This document shows, piece after piece, positions 1 through 8,838 of a stretch of 9,438 nucleotides of DNA. The translations under genes were made by a program, and so were the position numbers. The notes under the pieces were generated by a model. That model had not been told where the DNA came from. It ran no database searches and worked only from the letters and a program-made list of their open reading frames with translations. Position 1 is the stretch's first letter; each line of letters begins with the position of its first letter. This DNA comes from Solirubrobacterales bacterium. Its GTDB lineage: Bacteria > Actinomycetota > Thermoleophilia > Solirubrobacterales > Solirubrobacteraceae. Location: assembly GCA_025964075.1 (NCBI GenBank), contig JAOPZQ010000119.1:1-9438 (forward strand), given 5' to 3'.

Positions 1-694
1 CGTTGAAGTACGTGATCACGAAGTCGTCGATCGAGAGGGCGAAGGCGAGCAGGCCCGCGGCCAGGACGCCGGGCGCGATCAGGGGCAGCGTCACCTTCCA
101 GAAGGTGGTCCACTCGTTCGCGCCGAGGTCCATCGCCGCCTCCTCGAGATGTCGGTCGAAGCCGGCGAGCCGCGCCTTGACCGTGACGACGACGTAGCTG
201 ATGTTGAACATGATGTGGGCGATCAGGATCGTCGCGAAGCCGGTGGCGATGTTGCGATTGAGGAACAGCGTCAACAGCGACGAGCCCATGACGATCTCGG
301 GCGTCGTCATCGGCAGGAAGATCAGCGTGTTCACGATCCCGCGGCCGCGGAAGCTGTAGCGGGCGAGCGCGAGCGCCATCAGCGCGCCGAGCGCGGTGGC
401 GACGATGCTCGAGAGCGCCGCGATCTCGAGGCTCACCCTGATCGCGTTGCCGATCCCCGGCACGCCGAACGGGTGCGTCCAGTTCTTGAACGTGAAGCCG
501 TCCCACGTGTAGTTGAAGCGGCCCTTCGGGTCGTTGAACGCGAAGGCGATGACGACGCCGATCGGCAGGAAGAGGTAGAGGAGCGCCAGGCCCGCGTAGG
601 CGGGGAGCACGTGGCGGCGGACCCAGGACGCCCAGCGAGCCCGCGCCGGGCGCCGGGGCGCGAGCGGCAGGGCCTCCGACGCGGCGACGCTCAT
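1..694 (-). CDS. potC: Polyamine-type ABC transporter permease, PotC-like (3' end cut off by window edge)
   Basis: This is the second inner-membrane permease subunit of a spermidine/putrescine-type ABC importer. It pairs with the PotB-like protein and docks on the ATPase. I translated 231 codons from the ATG at 694-692; the frame is open to the left edge, so the last few tens of residues are missing relative to the family's usual 260-280. Hydrophobic segments lie near residues 32-51, 85-111, 120-145 and 152-171. The cytoplasmic EAA loop is canonical (E185-A-A-M-D-L-G191, then L203-P204). The SIDDFVITYF stretch at 221-230 is typical of PotC. The start ATG overlaps the potB stop as ATGA (691-694), with a purine-rich AGAGG 8 bases upstream, so translational coupling is likely. 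Family and subunit are confident; the actual substrate (polyamine or related cation) is inferred from the family. Confidence 0.93.
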   Translation of the reverse strand, partial: MSVAASEALPLAPRRPARARWASWVRRHVLPAYAGLALLYLFLPIGVVIAFAFNDPKGRFNYTWDGFTFKNWTHPFGVPGIGNAIRVSLEIAALSSIVATALGALMALALARYSFRGRGIVNTLIFLPMTTPEIVMGSSLLTLFLNRNIATGFATILIAHIMFNISYVVVTVKARLAGFDRHLEEAAMDLGANEWTTFWKVTLPLIAPGVLAAGLLAFALSIDDFVITYFN

Positions 695-1581
695 CCGGTG
701 AGCCTCTCGGTGCCGAGCAGCCGCGTGTAGGCGAGGACGGCCACGAGTATCGCCGCCATCAGGACGAACGAGAGCGCGGCGGCCTGCGGGTAGTCGGTCA
801 ACTGCAGGAACTTGGATTGGATGACGTTGCCGATCATGTACTGCTGCGGCGTGCCCAGGAGCTGGGCGTTGATGAAGTCACCGGTCGCGGGGATGAACGT
901 CAGGAGCGTGCCCGCGAACACGCCGGGAAGCGAGAGCGGGAGCGTGACCCGCAGGAACGACCACGGCCGGCTGGCGTAGAGGTCGTGGGCCGCGTCGAGG
1001 AGCCGCGCGTCGATCTGCTCGAGGCTCACGTAGAGCGGCAGCACCATGAACGGCAGGAAGTTGTAGGTGATGCCCGCGATCACCGCCGAGGAGGTCGCGA
1101 GCAGCCGGCCGTCGGGCCCGAGCACGTGGATGTCGCGGAGGATGCCCACCACCGGACCGCCGTCGGCGAGGATCGTCTCCCATGCCAGCGTGCGGATCAG
1201 ATAGGTGACGAAGAACGGCGCGATGACCAGCAGCAGGAAGAGGTTCTTCCAGCGTCCTCCCCGGAACGCGATCCAGTACGCCAGCGGGTAGCTGACGACG
1301 AGCGCGATGGCCGTGGCGATGCCCGCGTACTCGAGCGAGCGCAGGAACTGCGTGTGGTACGTGGTGATCGCATCGGCGTAGTTCGACCACGCCCAGCTGA
1401 ACGTGTAGCCGATCTCGAGCGAGCCGTGCTGCAGCGAGGTGGTCGCCAGGTAGTACATCGGCACGATGAAGAAGACGACCAGCCACGCCATCCCCGGCGC
1501 CAGGAGGAGGTAGGGCGCGAGGCGCCGGCGCCGACCGCGCACGACGCCCGCCAGGCGCCCGGAGTGACCAACCGCCGCCAC
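691..1581 (-). CDS. potB: Polyamine-type ABC transporter permease, PotB-like
   Basis: This is the first membrane-spanning subunit of the spermidine/putrescine-type importer, 296 residues, normal for PotB. An arginine-rich cytoplasmic N-terminus (R15-R20) is followed by about six hydrophobic segments (roughly 23-45, 82-106, 113-131, 165-186, 220-240, 268-289). The EAA loop that contacts the ATPase reads D196-A-A-H-D-L-Y202 followed by LPLSLPG (214-220). The glycine usual at position 202 is a tyrosine here. The start is GTG at 1581-1579, six bases after the potD stop (TAG, 1590-1588); GGAG inside the end of potD is a plausible ribosome-binding site, about 11 bases upstream. GTG at codon 14 is a possible alternative start. 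The stop TGA (693-691) overlaps the potC ATG. Function is by family; transport specificity is not proven. Confidence 0.93.
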   Translation of the reverse strand: MAAVGHSGRLAGVVRGRRRRLAPYLLLAPGMAWLVVFFIVPMYYLATTSLQHGSLEIGYTFSWAWSNYADAITTYHTQFLRSLEYAGIATAIALVVSYPLAYWIAFRGGRWKNLFLLLVIAPFFVTYLIRTLAWETILADGGPVVGILRDIHVLGPDGRLLATSSAVIAGITYNFLPFMVLPLYVSLEQIDARLLDAAHDLYASRPWSFLRVTLPLSLPGVFAGTLLTFIPATGDFINAQLLGTPQQYMIGNVIQSKFLQLTDYPQAAALSFVLMAAILVAVLAYTRLLGTERLTG

Positions 1582-1587
1582 GCCGAC

Positions 1588-2769
1588 CTACGCTCCGATG
1601 AGCTTCTGGAACTGCTGCTTGTAGGCCTGGTTGTTGACGGCCTTGGGATCGATCTGGTGGGCCTGCCCGAGCATCTGCTGGGTGGGGAAGATCAGGGTGT
1701 TCTTCGCCACCTTGGGATCGGTGCGCTCGAGCACCTTGTCGGCCCCGACGACCGGGCAGATGTAGTTGACGTAGTCCTCGACCTCGGCCGCCACCGCCGG
1801 CTCGTAGTAGTAGTTCATGAAGGTGGAGGCGGTGAAGATGTTCCCGCCCTTCGGGATCAGCATGTTGTCGGTCCAGATCATGCCCCCGGTGTCGGGGAGG
1901 TTCCACTTGAGGCCGGGATGGTCGGCCTGGAGCTGGACCATGTCGCCGGACCAGGCGAAGCACGCCCACACGTCGCCCTTCGCCAGCAGGGGGGCGTAGT
2001 CGTTGCCGGTGAACTGGCGGACCTGGCCCGACTTGACGGCCTTCTGGATGCGGTCGACGGCCTTCTTCCACGTGGCCGGGGTGACGTGGGACGGGTCGTC
2101 CCCGTTCGCGAGCATCACGAGCCCGATGGTGTCCCCGAGCTCCGTGAGCAGCGTGACCTTCCCCTTGAGCTTCGGGTCCTCGAGCAGCCGGGCGACGGAC
2201 GTGAGCTCGCCGCCCACCTTGTTGGGGTCGTAGCCGATCCCGGTCATGCCGGACTGCCAGGGGAGGCTGTACTCGCGATTCGGGTCCCAGCCCGGGTGCT
2301 GCTGCGCCGGCTGGAGGTTCTTGATGTTGGGGATCGCCGGCTTGTAGAGCTTCTCGAGCCAGCCCAGCCCGATCAGCCGGGCGGGCAGCCCCGAGGCGTC
2401 GGTCATGACGATGATGTCGCGGCCGACCGCCTGCCCGCGGGAGAGCGGGCCCTCGATCTTGCCGAAGAACGACTCGTTGTCGTTGATGTCCTCCTGGTAG
2501 GCCACCTTGACGCCGGTCTTCTTCGTGAACGCGTCGAGCGATGGGTGGTGCTTGGCCTTGTCCACGTCGATGTAGAGCGGCCAGTTCGAGAAGTTCAGCG
2601 TGTGGGCGAGCGTCTTCTTCACCGGCGTCGCGCTCGCGCCGGCCTTGGCGGTGGCGCCCTTGATGCCTCCGCCGCCGCCGCAGGCGGAGATCAGGCCGGG
2701 CAGCGTGAGCACCGTTCCGCCCGCGGCGGCCCGGCGCAGGAACTGCTCTCGTGTCAAGCGCTCGGTCAT
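1588..2769 (-). CDS. potD: Polyamine-type ABC transporter substrate-binding lipoprotein, PotD-like
   Basis: This is the extracytoplasmic binding protein that captures substrate and delivers it to the PotB/PotC pair; 393 residues. A signal sequence with an RR pair (R12-R13) ends in a lipobox, I27-S-A-C30, so the mature protein should be a lipid-anchored protein with a Gly/Ala/Lys-rich linker (about 31-54). The NWPLYID segment (62-68) matches the NWTEY-type ligand segment of E. coli PotD (W63 and Y66 aligning with its W34/Y37). W299-T-D301 matches its W255/D257. The acidic pair of E. coli PotD (D168/E171) falls in a divergent segment here (TELGDTIG, 209-216), so substrate is uncertain. C270 and C338 might form a disulfide. 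The start is ATG at 2769-2767, overlapping the potA stop, with GGAGGG 6 bases upstream. The frame stays open upstream through potA, but that extension is antisense-type shadow, not a fusion. Confidence 0.93.
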   Translation of the reverse strand: MTERLTREQFLRRAAAGGTVLTLPGLISACGGGGGIKGATAKAGASATPVKKTLAHTLNFSNWPLYIDVDKAKHHPSLDAFTKKTGVKVAYQEDINDNESFFGKIEGPLSRGQAVGRDIIVMTDASGLPARLIGLGWLEKLYKPAIPNIKNLQPAQQHPGWDPNREYSLPWQSGMTGIGYDPNKVGGELTSVARLLEDPKLKGKVTLLTELGDTIGLVMLANGDDPSHVTPATWKKAVDRIQKAVKSGQVRQFTGNDYAPLLAKGDVWACFAWSGDMVQLQADHPGLKWNLPDTGGMIWTDNMLIPKGGNIFTASTFMNYYYEPAVAAEVEDYVNYICPVVGADKVLERTDPKVAKNTLIFPTQQMLGQAHQIDPKAVNNQAYKQQFQKLIGA

Positions 2770-3866
2770 GGGGTTCCCTCCGGGGGTTCGACGGCGAACG
2801 TGGACTCGGGGTCCCAGCTGAGCGTCAACCGCTCGCCGGCGGCGAGCGCCGTCGCCCCGGGACGATCGTTCTGGACACAGACGCTCACGGAACCGGCGGG
2901 CGTATCGACGATGTACTGCGTCGAGACGCCGATGTAGGCGCTCTCCGCCACCGTGCCGGCGAGGACGTTGAGCTCGCCCGCGCCGAGCCGGATCTTCTCC
3001 GGCCGGATGCCGATCGCCACCTCGCCGGTGCGGCCGGCCAGAGTGGCGGCGGGCACCGAGACCTCGGTCCCCTCGCTCAGCCGCACCTGGCCCGGTCCCG
3101 AGACGGTCGCCAGGAGCAGGTTCGAGACGCCGACGAAGCTCGCCACGAACGCGGTCGCGGGCTTCTCGTAGAGGTCGGTCGGCGTCCCGGCCTGCTCGAT
3201 GCGCCCGCTGTTCATCACGACGATCTGGTCGGCCATCGTCATGGCCTCCTCCTGGTCGTGCGTGACGTGCACGAACGTGATCCCCACCTCGTGCTGGATC
3301 CGCTTGAGCTCGAGCTGCATCTGCTTGCGCAGCTTGAGGTCGAGCGCGCCGAGCGGCTCGTCGAGCAGCAGGACCCGCGGGTGGTTGACGAGGGCCCGCG
3401 CCAGCGCGATCCGCTGCTGCTGACCGCCCGAGAGCTGCCGGGGGCGGCGGCGCTCGAGTCCGCTCAGCCCGACGAGCTCGAGCGCGTCGAGCACGCGGCG
3501 CTTGAGCTCGTCCCCCCTGGTTCCGCGGCGCCGCAGGCCGAACGCCACGTTCTCGAAGATCGAGAGGTGCGGGAACAGCGCGTAGGACTGGAACACCGTG
3601 TTGACGTCGCGCTTGTAGGAGGGCAGCCCGCTGACGTCGCGCTCGCCGAGATAGATGCGGCCGGCGGTCGGCTCCTCGAAGCCGCCTATCATCAGCAGCG
3701 ACGTCGACTTGCCGCAGCCGGAAGGGCCGAGGAGCGCGAAGAAGCGTCCGTGCTCGATGTCGAGGGAGATGTCGTCGACCGCTACGACGTCGTCGAAGCG
3801 CTTGGTCAGCCGCTCGAGGCGGACGTCGACGACCGTGGCCGAGGGAGGCGCCGTGATGGCGGTCAT
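2766..3866 (-). CDS. potA: Polyamine-type ABC transporter ATP-binding protein, PotA-like
   Basis: This is the cytoplasmic ATPase that drives the importer; 366 residues. All nucleotide-binding elements are intact: Walker A GPSGCGKST (47-55), Q-loop Q93, signature LSGGQ (145-149), Walker B VLLLDE (165-170) and H-loop H203. The C-terminal part (from about 240) contains the IGIRPEKIRL block and a following beta-rich stretch typical of the TOBE regulatory domain in PotA/MalK-type ATPases. The start is ATG at 3866-3864, overlapping the stop of the upstream regulator as ATGA, with GGAAGG (3881-3876) nine bases upstream. The stop overlaps the potD ATG. The match to PotA rather than to another TOBE-containing ATPase rests on the neighbours (PotD, PotB and PotC types) more than on this protein alone. 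Confidence 0.95.
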   Translation of the reverse strand: MTAITAPPSATVVDVRLERLTKRFDDVVAVDDISLDIEHGRFFALLGPSGCGKSTSLLMIGGFEEPTAGRIYLGERDVSGLPSYKRDVNTVFQSYALFPHLSIFENVAFGLRRRGTRGDELKRRVLDALELVGLSGLERRRPRQLSGGQQQRIALARALVNHPRVLLLDEPLGALDLKLRKQMQLELKRIQHEVGITFVHVTHDQEEAMTMADQIVVMNSGRIEQAGTPTDLYEKPATAFVASFVGVSNLLLATVSGPGQVRLSEGTEVSVPAATLAGRTGEVAIGIRPEKIRLGAGELNVLAGTVAESAYIGVSTQYIVDTPAGSVSVCVQNDRPGATALAAGERLTLSWDPESTFAVEPPEGTP

Positions 3867-4399
3867 GCGTCGCTACCTTCCGTCGCGTCCGGCACGCCCG
3901 CCCCCCAGTTGTAGAGCTGCTTGTACATCTCGAGGTACACGAAGCTCTCGGTCGACGCGACGTCCGGTAGGGCACGGATGCGGTTCGTCAGGTCGCGAAA
4001 GTGCCGGCGATCGGCGCAGACGACCTCGACGAGGATGTCGAACTGGCCCGCGGTGATCACCACATAGCTCGCCTCGCGCCAGCGCGACACCTCGTCGGCC
4101 ACCGGCTCGGGCGCGCCGCTGACCCGGATCGCGAGCATCGCCATGCCCTCGAACCCGAGCGCCAGCGGATTCGTCACGCCGGCGACCTGCAGGACGTCGT
4201 CCGCGGTCAGGCGGGCGTACCGGGCGCGGACCGTCGCCTCGGAGACCCCGGCGCGAGCGGCGATCCGGCGGAACGACTCGCGGCCGTTCTCCTGGAGCGC
4301 CTCGATGATCCGAGCATCGACGGCGTCGATCGAACGCGAGGAGCCGATTGGACCGCGCGCGAGCGCCGCCGGAGCGGCTTGGTTAGGCGTGCCTCGCAA
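3863..4399 (-). CDS. Lrp/AsnC-family transcriptional regulator heading the transporter operon
   Basis: This is a feast/famine-type DNA-binding regulator. The conserved part begins IDAVDARIIEAL and continues through a winged helix-turn-helix (SFRRIAARAGVSEATVRARYARL). The ligand-sensing alpha/beta (RAM) domain follows, with the diagnostic TAGQFDILVEV strand and the LPDVASTESFVYLEMYKQLYNW end. Its stop overlaps the potA start, so it probably controls the importer and its own promoter. The start is uncertain: the frame has no ATG or GTG near the conserved domain, only TTG codons at 4438, 4429 and 4399. I chose 4399 (178 residues) because a strong promoter occupies 4410-4438 and base composition shifts from about 75% G+C (4321-4380) to about 58% (4381-4440). 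No ribosome-binding site precedes 4399, so a near-leaderless message or another start is possible. A start at 4438 would give 191 residues. Confidence 0.88.
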   Translation of the reverse strand: MRGTPNQAAPAALARGPIGSSRSIDAVDARIIEALQENGRESFRRIAARAGVSEATVRARYARLTADDVLQVAGVTNPLALGFEGMAMLAIRVSGAPEPVADEVSRWREASYVVITAGQFDILVEVVCADRRHFRDLTNRIRALPDVASTESFVYLEMYKQLYNWGAGVPDATEGSDA

Positions 4400-4407
4400 T
4401 GCGCAGC

Positions 4408-4440
4408 GATTGATACGCGCACCGTGCAAATCCGTCAATC
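4408..4440. promoter_or_regulatory. Nested inverted repeat over the operon promoter (candidate operator)
   Basis: Perfect 6-base arms GATTGA (4408-4413) and TCAATC (4435-4440) flank an inner perfect repeat GCAC-c-GTGC (4419-4427). The centres of the two dyads differ by one base (4424 and 4423). The outer arms coincide with the -35 and -10 hexamers, so a dimer or tetramer bound here would block RNA polymerase. Autoregulation is common among Lrp/AsnC proteins, so the adjacent regulator is the natural candidate. That link is inference. Confidence 0.45.
4410..4438 (-). promoter_or_regulatory. Sigma70-like promoter of the regulator-transporter operon
   Basis: On the minus strand, TTGACG (4438-4433; 5 of 6 to TTGACA) is followed after exactly 17 bases by TATCAA (4415-4410; 4 of 6 to TATAAT). 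Transcription would begin near 4403, only a few bases before the TTG at 4399. It lies in the one locally AT-richer stretch upstream of the operon. Prediction is by eye from consensus; no transcription data. Confidence 0.6.
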
Positions 4441-4520
4441 AACAGGTGGGACACCATGCACATGCGAGTTTGGACCTTGCGGCGAGTCCCCCGCCGGCAC
4501 AGGTTTGCTATCTGAGTGAG

Positions 4521-5183
4521 TCAGGAGCGCGCGAAGTGCTCCGGCTCGTCCGGCGCGACCGGTGCCTGGGCCACCTCGATCGGCGGCTCGGGCCCGGCCC
4601 CGTACTCGATCGTCTTCAGCACCGTCGCCGGGGATCCGGCGGCGATGCTGAACGGCGGGACGTCGCGGGTGACGACGCTGTTGGCGCCGATCACCGACCG
4701 GCGCCCGACGGTGACCCCGCTCGTGATGACCACGTTCGCGCCGCACCAGACGTTGTCGCCGATACGCGTCGGGCCCTTCGAGCTGAACCCCTGCCAGGTG
4801 ACGGGCTTGTCCGGGTCGTCGAAGCGATGGTTCCCGTCGGTGACGAAGCAGCCGTTGGCGAACATGCAGTGATCGCCGATCTCCACGAGCTCCACCGCGG
4901 CGATCATCACCCCGAGGTTGAGGAAGCAGCCCTCGCCGATCCGCACGCGCGCGGGGCTCGGCGCCGTGATCCACACACCCGGCTCGAGCAGCGTGTGCGG
5001 GCCGATCTCCAGGCGCCGCTCGCGCAGCGCCTCGAGCACGTTGCCGTGCACCGGCCAGCGCGCGAACGCGCGGCGGCGCATGAGCTCCCAGTGGATCCCG
5101 GCGCGGTTCCACGGGAGGGCGTTGCGCTCGTACCAGCGCCACTTCTGCCACCAGAGTCGCGCCTGCCCAGCGAGGTCGTCCAC
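4521..5183 (-). CDS. Left-handed beta-helix acyltransferase (hexapeptide-repeat, maltose/galactoside O-acetyltransferase-like)
   Basis: This is probably a trimeric, cytoplasmic acetyl/acyl-CoA-dependent O-acyltransferase; the acceptor cannot be told from sequence. The 220-residue protein has a Trp/Arg-rich N-terminal helical part (1-45). Imperfect hexapeptide turns follow (IGPHTL, IGEGCF, IGDHCM, IGDNVW, VGRRSV, IGANSV), ending in the typical VPPFSIAAGSPATVLK (175-190). H119 in TDGNHRF is in the place of the catalytic histidine of LacA/NodL/WbbJ-type enzymes. A Pro/Glu-rich tail (195-220) follows. The start is GTG at 5183-5181 with no clear ribosome-binding site, next to a 32-base divergent gap. 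It stops 121 bases before the chosen regulator start, on the same strand. Neighbours give no pathway clue; a sugar or envelope-glycan acceptor is common for the family, but that is a guess here. Confidence 0.88.
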   Translation of the reverse strand: MDDLAGQARLWWQKWRWYERNALPWNRAGIHWELMRRRAFARWPVHGNVLEALRERRLEIGPHTLLEPGVWITAPSPARVRIGEGCFLNLGVMIAAVELVEIGDHCMFANGCFVTDGNHRFDDPDKPVTWQGFSSKGPTRIGDNVWCGANVVITSGVTVGRRSVIGANSVVTRDVPPFSIAAGSPATVLKTIEYGAGPEPPIEVAQAPVAPDEPEHFARS

Positions 5184-5214
5184 GCCCGGAAGGCTACGAC
5201 TATCCTCCCCGGGC
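5184..5214. repeat. Imperfect dyad filling the divergent intergenic gap
   Basis: GCCCGG (5184-5189) and CCGGGC (5209-5214) are perfect inverted arms. A second pair, AGG (5191-5193) and CCT (5204-5206), continues the symmetry with a one-base offset. The dyad begins directly after the acyltransferase GTG and ends one base before the lipoprotein ATG at 5216. The only AT-rich part, CTACGACTATCCT (5194-5206), contains TATCCT on the plus strand (4 of 6 to TATAAT). In GC-rich DNA such arms can occur by chance, so function as operator or 5' hairpin is unproven. Confidence 0.4.
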
Positions 5215-5215
5215 C

Positions 5216-5895
5216 ATGCGGCGCCTGCTCCTCCTCGGCTTGTCGCTGCTGGCGCTCGCCGGCTGCGGTGGCGGGGGCCACGTCGACGCCCACCTGGTCG
5301 AGCGACTGATCAAGGACCGCTTCACGGTCGTGGAAGGCGTCCCCGTGCGCGACGTGAAGTGCCCGCGAGGCGTGCCCCAGCGGAGCGGCACGACGTTCGC
5401 CTGCGTCACGGGCATGGCCGCCGAGGACCCGGTCGAGGTCATCGTCACGGAGCGCGGTAAGGATCGGTTCACGATCGTCCCGGCGCTCAGCGCCCATCGG
5501 CTCGAGGTCCAGCTGAGCCAGCGCGGCTTCGGAGGCGCGATGCACGTCTCCGTGCTCGGCGCCCAGTGCCCGAACGGCGTCCCCTACCGCGCCGGATCCA
5601 CGCTGCGGTGCCAGGTGGCGCTCGGCGGCGGGGAGCGCGTGCCGGTCGTCGTGCGGCAGACCGACGGGCGCGGCGCGGTGCGTTTCTCGGCCGCGACGAT
5701 CGTCGCCACCGAGGTCCAGGGCGACATCGCGGCGAAGCTGACGTCGCGGGGTGTTCAGCCGATCGTCACCTGCCCGCGCGGCATCCCGATCGAGCCGGGG
5801 CGCCGGTTCGCCTGCACCGCCCACGACGGCCGGGTGCGAGCGGTCTCGGTGACGGTCCTCAACCGCCGGGGGGACGTGCGGTTCTCGATCCCGCT

Positions 5896-5899
<4 letters not shown>
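5216..5899 (+). CDS. Small lipoprotein with three tandem DUF4333-like domains
   Basis: Function is unknown. The 227-residue product has a short signal peptide ending in lipobox L14-A-G-C17, so it should be a lipid-anchored protein outside the membrane, with a GGGG linker. The rest is three copies of one unit of 68-69 residues (about 23-91, 92-160, 161-227). Each has a helix-like start and a CP-x-G-[VI]-P segment, then a second cysteine exactly 14 positions later (C49/C63, C118/C132, C186/C200), and closes with a beta strand ending RFSI-like. The pattern resembles DUF4333, a domain of actinobacterial envelope proteins. Disulfides within each unit are likely. The ATG at 5216 has no ribosome-binding site, so the message may be leaderless. 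It diverges from the acyltransferase, and its TAG interlocks with the uvrA stop. Confidence 0.88.
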
Positions 5900-8766
<2,867 letters not shown>

Positions 8767-8777
8767 CGACTCGAGCT

Positions 8778-8783
8778 AGTGTA
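8778..8783 (-). promoter_or_regulatory. Possible -10 element of uvrA
   Basis: On the minus strand TACACT (8783-8778) matches TATAAT at 4 of 6 positions and would place the transcript start about 5 bases before the uvrA ATG. No convincing -35 lies at the usual spacing; the LexA box occupies that place. It is a weak call made from position and local AT content. Confidence 0.3.
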
Positions 8784-8786
8784 GGC

Positions 8787-8806
8787 AGGCGAACGGACGT
8801 TCGCCT
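8787..8806. promoter_or_regulatory. LexA/SOS box upstream of uvrA
   Basis: AGGCGAAC (8787-8794) and GTTCGCCT (8799-8806) are perfect 8-base inverted arms around GGAC. The core CGAACGGACGTTCG (8790-8803) fits 13 of 14 positions of the Gram-positive SOS consensus CGAACRNRYGTTYC. It sits 20 bases upstream of the uvrA start, over the expected -35 region, where bound LexA would block transcription. uvrA is a classic SOS gene, so sequence and context agree. Confidence 0.88.
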
Positions 8807-8838
8807 CGGAAATGTCGCAAACTGGGGCGGAACTTGCT

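Noticed and set aside
149..730. A 193-codon open frame on the plus strand over potC
   Set aside because: Its translation is almost all Arg, Asp, Glu, Ala and Val; the minus strand encodes a canonical PotC with EAA loop and SIDDFVITYF.
817..2937. A 706-codon open frame on the plus strand, antisense to potB and potD
   Set aside because: Low-complexity Arg/Glu/Asp/Val-rich translation with no motif; both genes underneath are clear PotB and PotD proteins on the minus strand.
1588..3975. Apparent fusion: the potD frame stays open upstream for a further 400 codons through potA
   Set aside because: The upstream part is an out-of-frame reading of potA and the regulator, rich in Arg and Ala. The ATG at 2769 has a good ribosome-binding site and is followed at once by a signal peptide with lipobox.
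4445..4464. Short symmetric motifs GGTG-gga-CACC (4445-4455) and CATG-ca-CATG (4455-4464) upstream of the operon promoter
   Set aside because: Four-base arms are too short to separate from chance without comparison to related genomes, although their position just upstream of the -35 is suitable for a regulator site.
4480..4496. Hairpin CGGCG-N7-CGCCG between the acyltransferase and the regulator operon, possibly a terminator
   Set aside because: The stem is only 5 bases and no T-run follows on the minus strand, so I cannot support it as an intrinsic terminator; such stems are common in GC-rich DNA.
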